A DNA stretch of 64,000 nucleotides from Dioszegia crocea (lineage: Eukaryota > Basidiomycota > Tremellomycetes > Tremellales > Bulleribasidiaceae). Of this stretch, positions 33,899-43,632 are shown in pieces. Numbering within the stretch: position 1 is the first letter of the stretch; the number at the start of each line of letters is the position of its first letter. The position numbers and the translations under genes were made by a program. Under the pieces are notes generated by a model, which searched no databases, had not been told where the DNA came from, and saw nothing but the letters and a program-made list of their open reading frames with translations. The stretch is taken from the NCBI GenBank assembly GCA_001600615.1, contig BCKK01000004.1:1871893-1935892 (forward strand), read 5' to 3'.

Positions 33899-35946
33899 AT
33901 GTCGACCAAACTCACAGTTACAGACGAGAAGATTCCCATCGACGAGGCTATCATTCAGAATGTGCTCAGTGATGAAGACTACCGTAAGCTCGACAAGAGA
34001 GTCACGAGGAAGATGGACCTTCACATCTTGCCTTGGATCATCGTCTGTGAGTTGGTTCAAGATACTTGGATAGCTGGTGCTGACCTTTGTAGCTTATCTC
34101 CTGTAAGAACATACATCCACTCCCACATACCTCTCTGCTGACTCTACAGTAACTATCTCGACCGGACCAACCTCGGTAACGCCCGCACCTTGAACAATGA
34201 CATCCCCGGTCATTCAATGGTCGAGCAGCTCAATCTCCAAGGCGACCGATACCTCCTCATTGTCGCCATCTTCTTCATCCCTTATGTCATCTTTGAGTTC
34301 CCCAGTAATCTCCTCATGAGTGAGTAGCCATTTCTTACTCCCGCTACGACCCCAGTCTGATCAAGCAGAGTACTTTACACCTTCTCGATGGATAGCCCGA
34401 ATCATGGTTTCATGGGGTATCGGTAAGTCCCACTCCACCCAAACTCGCTGACTCCAGTCACTTGCTGTACTGCCGCTGTAACGACATATGAAGGTCTGAT
34501 CGCGTGCCGTATCTTCCTAGGCGTTGCCGAGGCTGGCTTCTTCGTGAGTACCGACTTAAGGCCCATGCTGATAGTAGCCTGGAATCATGTGTTACCTCTG
34601 CTTCTGGTACCCACCCCGTATTCGCGGTACCCGAATGGCATTCTTTTCCGCCTCCATCACCATTGCAGGCAAGCCCTACCTCTCTGATCCAATCGTGGCG
34701 CTGATCCCCAGGCGCGTTCGGCGGTCTCATCGCTACCGGCGTATCCTTCATGTCCGGTAAGGGTGGCTTGTATGGGTGGCAGTGGCTGTAAGTCTTCATT
34801 GGCTACAATACACATCCCCCTACTATCCCGGATTGACTACTACCCTCATCCACTCAAATGTGCCCAGCTCATACCCCAGCTTCATCCTCGAGGGCATCCC
34901 CACAGTTATCGTCGGCATCCTCATCTGGTTCTTCCTCCCCGACTACCCAGAAACAGCAACTTGGTTGACCGAAGAGGAGCGTACGCATGCTATTGAACGG
35001 ATGGGTCCGTACGCTCCTAAAGGTACCGATAAGCATTTCGACAAGAAGGATTTCTTCAATACCATCAAGAGTGTGGAATTTTGGGCTTTCTCCATTGCCT
35101 ATTTGTAAGTCTTCTCACGGCCCTTCCTCCTCCTAACAGCATGCTGACAAGATCAGCCTGATGGCTAACTCCGGTAATGCCTTTGGATACTTCACACCAA
35201 CCATCGTCGCCACTCTGGGTTTCACGGGCTGTAAGTATATTCAAACATCACTCAAATACTATGCTAATTCTCTAGATCTAGGCCAACTCATGACTGTCCC
35301 TCCCAACGTCCTCGGCTTCTGCGCCATCATCGGTAACTCCATGTGGTCCGACTATCGGCGTGAGCGCCCAACTCACGTCCTCGGCGCCCTAGCATTCGTC
35401 ATGACGGGTTGGATCCTCCTTGCATCCGTTGATGGAGTTGCCGGTCGATATGTCGGAGTTCACATGGTGGCCTGCACGAACGCCGCCATCATCCCTTTTG
35501 TCGGATACTTGTCATCATCATTCAGCGGATCTACATCGACCGGTATAGCAACTGGCGGAGTGTAAGTCTTGCCTCCACTATACTTGGATCTAGAGCTGAT
35601 GGTCAGTATTGCTATTGCCAACTTATCAGGAGTAGTAACTCCTTTCGTCTTCCCCGCCGCACAGGCTCCTCGCTAGTAAGTTGACATATTCGACTTAGGT
35701 GTACACCGCTGACATATCAGCTACCCCGGACTCTGGACCCTATTCGCCATGCTCGCTACCTCAGCCTTGATTGTTTGCGCACTATGGTACCGTCTTGGCG
35801 GAAGTGCAGAGTATCGGAACAAATCCGACACGCTTGCTTCAGAGGAAGCTGTCGATCGGTCCGATAGGGCTAGTGTGCGGTCGGACCGAGTTGTTGTACC
35901 GGCGGCGCCATTCGTGCTTGAGGAGACTAGGACGACGAGGGGTTGA
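33899..35946 (+). CDS. MFS permease, ACS family (nicotinate Tna1-like)
   Basis: It starts MSTKLTVTDEKIPIDEAII. The first cytoplasmic part RVTRKMDLHILPWIIV leads into the motif NYLDRTNLGNARTLNNDI, diagnostic for the anion:cation symporter family. Further features are IFEFPSNLLMKYFTPSRWI, RIFLGVAEAGFFPGIMCYL, WYPPRIRGTRMAFFSAS and the inter-domain loop FLPDYPETATWLTEEER. The C-terminal half (NSGNAFGYFTPTIVATLGF, TPFVFPAAQAPRYYPGLW) completes twelve spans. Around ten introns of 35-60 nt. Length about 500 residues. Relatives move nicotinate, allantoate or other carboxylates across the plasma membrane. The divergent N-acyl-D-amino-acid deacylase hints at an acylated amino acid or carboxylate substrate. 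Confidence 0.88.
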
Positions 35947-37046
35947 GAGTTGGGTATTGGGGTTGGGGTTTGGTCTGTTTGTTAGGTTTTGTGTGCTCAA
36001 TTAAGAGCTAGGAGGTGGATCTTGTAATGTCAAAGTTGTCATCACGCAATCCATCCGGTTCTACATAAGCTACTTGAGTATAAGTTATAACGCTGTCTAT
36101 GAAGATGACGGATGGGGACCACTTCGGCGCTGGGCCCGATACGGTGTCTCCAGGCCGGGAGAGGATAGCATCCGCTTGTCAGACGCCCGCGTCTATTTCG
36201 TCAGTGATCTTGATCTTGCGAGTGGAAGTTGCTGGCCAGGACTCACATGTTGACTTTATGTCCCGTCATACGATACACATCCTCAGACAGCAGGTCTGGC
36301 ACCCCGCGAGGACGAAGAAGTACGCGAGGTGAGGTAGGGGATCTGACAAGCGGAAGCTATCCTCTCCAGGCCTAGAGAGACCTTATCGATCATAGCCAAG
36401 CTGGTGAAGATCTCCAGTGACGACGAACTGGATAGCGGGTGTAGAAATTGGTCGATATATTGCGTCGAGCAGGGGCTTCGGGCAAGCCTTGCAAGCCTTG
36501 CCAGCGGGGGCACTGCAAGTGTGACATGGTCAAGCCCGTCTACGCCTATGAAACGAGCGGCGGGGAGATGCAGAGGTCATCTGGAGTGTTAGTGTCATCT
36601 CAGTCTGATCAAGCTTACTTTTTAGGCTCCCGTCCAACTGCTCAGTGAAGCTCAGATCAACGCTCTCAATCAGGGGGAAGCACAATGCTGGGAGGCCTTC
36701 TATGGATTGCCCCACAATAGTACTATTGCCCGTCGTCGAGCCCGGCTTATCTCCTTCGTGATTGGTAACCAGCTGTCTGATGTCTTCAAAATGGACTGAC
36801 CAATGATGGTATTGAAAGTCGCAAGTGATCGACAGCGCGTAGTGCTTGTGCAGTGTCGGCTTGGAGCAAGGGCATGCCAAAGAGCTGTTGCTGTCAGCCC
36901 GGGATCGCAAGAAGCTTGGTAGGCAAATAGAAGTCTGGATTGATCCTGCGAAAGGGGTCGAAAGTGGCCTCAAAGGAGGTTGACTAGCAAACTCGTCAAG
37001 CAGTCCACTTCACTCGACATCTCCTCTCGGCCTCCCCTCCATCCCT
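35947..37046. other. Gene-poor region with inverted repeat and scattered coding-like fragments
   Basis: No complete gene was recognised in 1.1 kb. It contains the inverted repeat at 36143-36382 and, at 36478-36560 on the plus strand, a frame reading GKPCKPCQRGHCKCDMVKP that resembles a Zn2-Cys6 cluster lacking its last cysteines. A minus-strand frame of 147 codons (36530-36973) has no recognisable domain. Confidence 0.4.
36143..36382. repeat. Imperfect 42-bp inverted repeat around a 156-bp spacer
   Basis: The left arm 36143-36184 (containing GAGAGGATAGCATCCGCTTG) and the right arm 36341-36382 are reverse complements at roughly 85% of positions. Weaker matches (CGATA) continue outward. I found no flanking target duplication, so it could be an old MITE, a degenerate palindrome or a structured transcript. 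Confidence 0.6.
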
Positions 37047-37478
37047 TCATTCCGTCCTAGAGCGCACTGTCCAAGGGGAGTCTGCAGCCAGAGCCAGGTA
37101 TCGATTGGACAGCTGAAGGCAAATGAAACGAAACTGACATTAACCTTAAGGCTGAAGAGTGCCTCCCAGATCTTCACGTCCAAGTCTTCCTGATTTGTCA
37201 GCATATCAAACTACAGCAAGCCGACATACGACAAAATGCCAATACGAGAGAAACTTACTTTGGTGGTGTAACGAAGCGTCGAGCAGGCAGATGTCTGGAG
37301 ATGCTTGTTGAGGAGTTGTCGTATCTCGTGGAGCAACACCAACTGACAACCCTCATGCTGAGGAAGAAGTTGAGAAACCGGCGCGAGAGTCTACTCGGTG
37401 TCAGCTCTGAGCTTTTCAACCACGCCAACCAAAGATAATCAACGAAACTAACCGTCCCCACGACATCCGCACGTCCAT
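37047..37478 (-). CDS. Possible micro-gene, unknown function
   Basis: Three exon-like blocks read in one frame through canonical introns. The first is LAPVSQLLPQHEGCQLVLLH continuing to LRYTTK. The second is EDLDVKIWEALFSLK, after an intron GTAAGTTT...GCTGACAAATCAG. The third is LSNRYLALAADSPWTVRSR with a stop at 37047, after a 32-nt intron. A two-codon first exon (Met-Asp at 37478) with a GTGCGG donor would give 82 residues, but that start is weak. The phase continuity favours real or recently real coding. No family was recognised. Confidence 0.3.
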
Positions 37479-38052
37479 CGCGTCATTATGAAGGTGTAAG
37501 TGTAGTAAGCTCGTGCCAATCCGTCCGTAGGTATGAGGTGGGGGTTGAGTGGGATCATCTTAGTATGTTGGAGTATAGGAAAGATGAGAGATGATTGAGG
37601 AAGAGAAGCTGAGAGATGGGTGTAGAAGATTTTCGATGGCCTCGGAGGCTCTTTGCGTCTGTGGATGAACTCTAATCAGCCCATGGAAGGTTGTAGAAGG
37701 TCAGTTCATTAGTCCCCCCTCTTAAGGCTTTGTGAAACCTTATGCAGCTAAACAGGCATGAGAAGCTGTAGATATGCCTGGAAGGTGAATGAGTATGGAT
37801 GTATGGTATTGAAAGTGATTGGTGAAACTTGGATGGGGGGCAAAATATGAAAGGAGCAATTCGCCCGTGCCTGAATTTCGCCCTCCAGTCAGACCAAACT
37901 CCATCACATTGTTATTCCTAGAGCTACAATAATTTGAATCCCCAACACAAGCCCTATCTAGACCTACAATCCTTCATATCCACTTCCACCCCTCAGGGCC
38001 CAGTTCCCAAGTCTCACATTCTCAATCCAACCCGACTCAACCACCACCACCA
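37479..38052. other. Intergenic spacer
   Basis: No coding sequence was seen. It contains TAAGCTCGTGCCAATCCGT (37506-37524), found again at 47830-47848. The last part is 3' flank of the gene ending at 38053. Confidence 0.35.
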
Positions 38053-41000
38053 TTACCCCCCAAACGCCTTCCTCAGCTCATCCTGTATCGCCCGCCTCGA
38101 CGCCAAGTCCGAATCCCGATCCGACGCGAACCCAAACCCAAATGACTGACCATCCTCCGCCGTCCGGTCTAATTTGGGCCTTATCAACCTTGAAAAAGGA
38201 CCCGAGGGTATATTCTCAGTCGGAATGACCGACAGTGGTGATGGAGTTGATTTAACCCTTGCTGATATCTCCCCATCGACCGCCAAGGGAACGGGTAGTG
38301 GATCGTCCAACCTCCCCCTTGTCCTCTTCTCAGCCGCCATATCCAACTTTTTATCCCTAATGAGCCCAATAACCCCCTTGAGCTCATCAACGACTTTCCT
38401 CCCTCCCTCTTCCCTCTCCCTCTTTTCTTCACCCTTTGACCCCTTTTCACTATCCAGGCTCCGTCTAAGATACTCCCCCAATGTCAACCCCTTCTCCCTG
38501 GCCAGACGCATCATCTCCACTCTCTCTTCCCTTGACATCTTCCCCAATCCCGTCTCTCTCCTCTCGACCACACACAGGTCCGCCTCAAACACCTCATCCG
38601 CGCCAGCCGGTGCTAATACAGGCGCCGAAGCTGAATCCTCATCATCACCAGGATCAGGCGATAGGATATCGGTGAATGTGGTAGTATCGGAAGTTGAGCG
38701 ATGGGTAAGATTATCGTCATCCCACGTTTGGAGGAAAGGCGGTGGGATGCCAGTATCGGTTGAATCCAACGGGCCAGGTATATCAGATGGGGAATCATGA
38801 TCCATCTTCGCCAAGGTCTCCTTTCCCCTTTCCGCTTCCCTAATCATGATTCCCAATTCTTCCCTCAGTCCAGCCCAGCTTTGCACTTCCCCTTTGGTCC
38901 CACCATCCAAATGCCTTTGAACCATCACTGTCTCCTCCCATGCCCTGCCTAGTGCAAGTTGCACCACTCTCACATGCTCCTCCATCTTTTGCTTGGCCGA
39001 AGTGGTCGGCGCAAAGCTCTGAGGACCGTGGGGTATAGTCGACCAAGGCGGCGTTAACCGTCTCGACCGGTCCATATCGCCCATCATATCATCCTGCTTG
39101 ATTTCTTTAAGCTTCGATAACTCCCCCTCAATCCCTTCCCTTAGAGTATCCAGCACTTCCCTCACTTCACCCCAATACCCATCTGCCTCGTCCCATCTTA
39201 GCGCCAATAGGGCACAGGCGACTCGGCGGCGTTTGAGATGTACGCCCAAACATGCCGCTTGAAGCGCCGGAGTAGTCAGGGGGGAGACGGAGGGTATACG
39301 GTGTGGCTGAGCAGGTCGGAGGGCCATTGAAGAAGGAAGTGGGAGTGGAAGTGGAAGTGGAATAGCGGGAAGAGGGTGTCCGAATGAGGACGTAGATAAT
39401 GACATGGATGTCCGCCTTGATTTAGAACCCGTAGCTGACCTCGCCCTCGCATCTTGCAGATCAGACTGAAGAGATCGGGTCCGGCTCATACCGTGAGAGC
39501 CATAAGCGACAAGCGGGGAAGATGGGGCATGACAGTATGGCATATTGCCCAAACTGCGGCGTTTCGGATTATCGGTCGGTGGGGAAATGTTAAGATTTGG
39601 GTTGAGGCTTAGGCCAGTGGTGAGTGATCGGGATTGAGAGATGGGGGAATGGTATGATAGAGCAGCGAGGCGGATGGCTGATTCGGTGAGAGATGTACTG
39701 GGTCGGGTAGGGGTGTGCATATGGCCTGCGAGTGGTGATGTGTGTTTAGGCGTATGGAGGGTTTGGCGAGGGGAAGATAGGGTAGGACTTGACGGTAGGC
39801 TGAGGATACGCAAGCCATTCGAAGAAGTAGGGATAGGGGCCGATGGTCGATCTTCCTCGCTTTCCGTGGTATCCGTCGGTAAATCGTCTACACTTGTAGA
39901 GCTCCATTCTACATCCCCATCTTCATCCGCTTCTGTAATACGCTTCTCATGCACTACCGTGCGTGATCCAGACCGCTTCAACGGTTCAGACAACTTCCAC
40001 GCTGCGAGCAGGCCTGGACCCGGTTCTTCACCTGTACCTCGGCTGAATCGGCGCTTGTGCCCTATATCCCAACTGGCGCGCTTGGCCAACCGGGGGGTAC
40101 GTTGAGGGATAGACGTGAAGTGATCCGAGGGGATATCGGAGGGGAGGAGTGAGAGATGTCGAGCGTGGCGTTTATGGCCGGCAGATGGGGAGTCGGGGAC
40201 GGAACGAAGGGGTCGGATGGTAGATGGTGCTGAATCTAAACGACGACGAGGGCTAGGTACGACTCCGAGTCCAATAGGATACCGACCGGTATATCGACGA
40301 CTAGGACTGGGGATTGGTTCGTCCGAAGCTGAGACCGAAGCTGAGACGGAGATACCGGAGCTTTGCGTGAGATCTGATATTCTCTGCCGAGGTCTTCCGT
40401 CCAGAGGGATATCGTACATCTCGCCAAGGATTCTCATCTCGGTTCCATCGACCAGGCCCTGCAAGGAGCTGGAGGCAGTGGCGATATGATCTGTCATTTC
40501 TGAGCAGAGATGGTGGAGGGTTGATTGGAGTGCCGTTCCGCGGAAAGAGGGCAGTTGGGCGAGGGATGTAGAGAGGGCGGTGTCGAGTGATGCACTGCTG
40601 GAGAGGAGGGATTGGAGGGATGAGAGTGCCGATGCGCGAGGTGAGGGTTGGACCGGGAGTAGTGATGAAGGGGCAGGTGTAGGTTGTGCGATGGGTGGAT
40701 TGGTGGGACGTTGTATCTCCTCAGAAGGTGCTTTCTGTCGTTAGCGCAACCCTCGGCTAAGACTCACTTGTCGCTGCCAGACCTCTGCTGCTCCCATCCC
40801 TCCGACCACACACGCTATTGTCACCAACAGCTTAGACCACCCAACCACCGCGCCGACACCGCCAACAAGGACAAAAGCCGCCAATGAGATGTCCCATCTC
40901 ACGAGCGCCATCCTCAGCCACCATCCCCATTCGATGCTCGCCCACACTGAAGACTGCTCAGTCTGACGCGTCTCGACCGGGACCACCTCAACTTCCGCCA

Positions 41001-41545
41001 TCGCCGTCTCTTGTGGTACAGACGCACTTCCATCCCCTGCCGACGTGACGAAGTCTTTCTCGAGCAACCCGCTCGAGCAGACGATATACTTAAACCTCTC
41101 TGAAAAGGCTAGAGTATCGTCGGTCGTGTCAGTGGAGTTTGTTGAGTTGGGATTTGCCGAGCTCGGACCTGGTAGAGTCTGCTGGGGTCCGGTCCAGCCT
41201 TTAAGTGGGGAAGCAGGGGCATTGACCAGAGTCTAAGATCAGCACAAGACCTCTTAGATCGCTACCGCAAGTGGTCGTTTAGCCTCAAACTCACTTCGTT
41301 CCCCCACTCGTTGTCCTCATCTGGCTGTGGGCCGATCGTGTCCAACATGCTCGCCATGTCTGCATCTTCGAGCTTGCCGTCCACCTCTACTGACGTCAGC
41401 TAGGTCATTCTGCATACAATGTCAAGTAAGGGTACATGAGATGCCTTGAAGATCGCACACATCGCAAAGAGGACGATGGTGTGAAGGGGACAAAGGGACG
41501 CGACGAACCTCGGAAGTAGTCGTCCAGTGGGGATCTTTCCGCCAT
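38053..41545 (-). CDS. Vezatin/Inp2-like membrane protein (putative myosin-binding organelle receptor)
   Basis: Four exons (41545-41509, 41389-41295, 41232-40768, 40734-38053) encode 1092 residues starting MAERSPLDDYFRVEVDGK. Around residue 85 FSERFKYIVCSSGLLEKDFV precedes two adjacent hydrophobic spans (ISLAAFVLVGGVGAVVGW and LLVTIACVVGGMGAAEVW). Next is a helical region (SLDTALSTSLAQLPSFRGTA), a long Ser/Arg/Pro-rich disordered part, a helical bundle (LGVHLKRRRVACALLALRW to EETVMVQRHLD) and an acidic and charged C-terminal tail (MSREERVEMMRLAREKG). This order, with membrane hairpin, helices and long tail, resembles fungal vezatin-domain proteins such as the peroxisome myosin receptor Inp2. 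The assignment rests on architecture and short motifs, so it is tentative. Confidence 0.55.
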
Positions 41546-41795
41546 TCTTTCGCGTGTCGTTAGGTAGATTAGCGGTGAATGTTGATCTCTCCTGAGGTCA
41601 TATCGCCACCAGTCTACACAGGGGCGATAGTTATAGCCTCTTTAATGGATAGATGATTCTGAATGTGTTTGTGTTGGTTGTTTGAAACGTCCAAGTGGAG
41701 GTAACGTAATCTGTACGTAAGCCCCTCCACCCATGTTCCCTTTCCCGGCCACATTTCACATCCTCCATCATTCATCCATCATTCTTTCCTCTACG
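41546..41795. promoter_or_regulatory. Short divergent promoter
   Basis: The start codons of the vezatin-like gene (-) and the hydrolase gene (+) are 250 bp apart. The sequence is AT-rich compared with its surroundings; no canonical TATA box is placed convincingly. Confidence 0.4.
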
Positions 41796-43333
41796 ATGTC
41801 TGCACAGACCCCCACTGCTCAGCCCCAGGCAGTCTACCCCCACCCCATCACCGTCTACGATTCCCAACTCGCCCACCCCGGAACCACCGACGATGGTCCT
41901 GTCTACTTCCGCGACTCCCCGCTCAGGCTCGTCGCTAACGACCTCGGTGTCGTCATCCGACACTCTCCCCAGATCCCCAATATCATCTTCCCTCTCTCCC
42001 TGCGATCCGACTTGAGATTCAGGGGTCTCTTAGTCCAAATCGTCTACATTTTCATTTCCATCATCCTCACCGCCGTCGGTATCGCATCGTTCTTCACCGG
42101 CCTCCCCACCCCAATTTGGGCGGCATTGGCTATTGTGGTAGTCATAATCACAATGAGTCGAATCCAGGGCAACGTGAAGGATAATCATGATATGGAAGAT
42201 GAATTCCCAGAGGAAGCATGGCTATTGTGAGTTGAACCAAGATTTGAATATTTGGCTGACGTTAGCGTTAATGGTATTGCGACTTCTGGCTCTGGTCTTC
42301 AGCTCATCCTCACCCACCTTCACACTCTGTTCGGCCGTAAAGTTACCGGTATCCACAATAAGACATTTGGGATCTGGTGGGATTTGGTCGAGTGTCTACT
42401 GCAGAGAGAGTTTAGTTGGCCAACAGCAGATGTGAGGGTGGGGTACGAGGTGAGCCTATCCTTTATTACTCTCAGAACACGCTAATGCCCCCAGACAATC
42501 TGTCGCCATATCCGAGATCCTAAAAAGACCAAAGTCGTCCTCATTGCGCATAGTCAAGGAGGAATCATCATGTCTACTTGGATTGTACGTCCATTTTGGC
42601 ATACACGCTATCAAAGCTGATGAATCAGGATCAACTCCTCTCTGACTTCCCTGCCGACGCTCTTCGCAAGGTCGAAATCTACACCTTCGCATCGGCCGCC
42701 AACCATTTCAGCGTGCCCTCAGCGCCTATCAACCATGAGTCTCAACGACGAGAATCAGAGACGGTGCCTGAGAATGAACACGTTGAAGCAAGAGGGACAG
42801 GGTCGAGGCAGGTGGGCAGGCGCTTCGTCTTTGGCGCAACGGAGCATTTCGTCAATACACGAGATTACGTTTCGCTTATTGGTAAGTCTGTCTCCTCTTC
42901 TCAGCTAGAGATGTCTGGGTTGTGGAATTGTGCAAGGAGTGAAAAGCTGACCCTTTAGGCCTACTCGAATTCGCTCCTCTTCCACCTGACAACACCGTGT
43001 CTGGCGTCTTATCCGAATACGCAGCAGAAGGCAGGTTTGCAGGCCGTATCTTCAGGCGAGAGGGACATACTGGTCATTTACTCTTGGCGCACTAGTAAGT
43101 CTTTGCCTCGTGAACTACAATTAGCGCCCCAGCTAACCCTCAGCCTCAAACCCACCGACTCCATCCTTGATCATCCGACCGTGAAGAAATACAGCCAATT
43201 GGTTCGATACAAACATGGTCAGCGGGCTAGTGATGCTGAGAGGTATTGGAAACCGACAGCCTTTACAACCCCTGTGGCCTTGGTTTCGACTTTGGCGACT
43301 TCGTCCACATCCACTGAGCCGAAGGAGGCTTGA
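41796..43333 (+). CDS. Alpha/beta-hydrolase-like protein with N-terminal membrane spans
   Basis: It starts MSAQTPTAQPQAVYPHPITV; an upstream in-frame Met at 41733 is possible but probably 5' UTR. A hydrophobic hairpin (LLVQIVYIFISIILTAVGIA and PIWAALAIVVVIITM) is followed by FVNGIATSGSGLQLILTHLH, where the strand and oxyanion region begins. The nucleophile elbow is VVLIAHSQGGIIMSTW, a GxSxG-type motif (H-S-Q-G-G). Later exons give EIYTFASAANHF and HFVNTRDYVSLIGLLEF, which supply the acid-bearing region, and GRIFRREGHTGHLLLAHY supplies a candidate catalytic His. Six or so short introns. A DUF676-like or lipase-like serine hydrolase of unknown substrate, probably at an internal membrane. Confidence 0.72.
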
Positions 43334-43632
43334 TGAGGTGGCGAGAAGAAGGCAAGGGAAGCTCTGATATGGACAGTAAGGGACTGCGAGGTTTGTAAGA
43401 GTCACATTGTATAGGACGTATGCCATGTAACATATACACATTCAAGCTGACGAAAGAGGGCAGAAGAGAGGAGTAGAAAAGCTGAAAATGGGCAGATCGA
43501 TCCGATCGACGAGAGGCTGACCGTATTTCAGGCATATACCTGCATCATCCACATACATCGCAATCCTCGCGCCGATCACATGACGATACATGATATCCCA
43601 CATCGGCCAGCACCCCTACGTGACGATCGACC

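Noticed and set aside
36143..36382. Calling the inverted repeat a definite transposon
   Set aside because: No target-site duplication could be found and the arms are imperfect.
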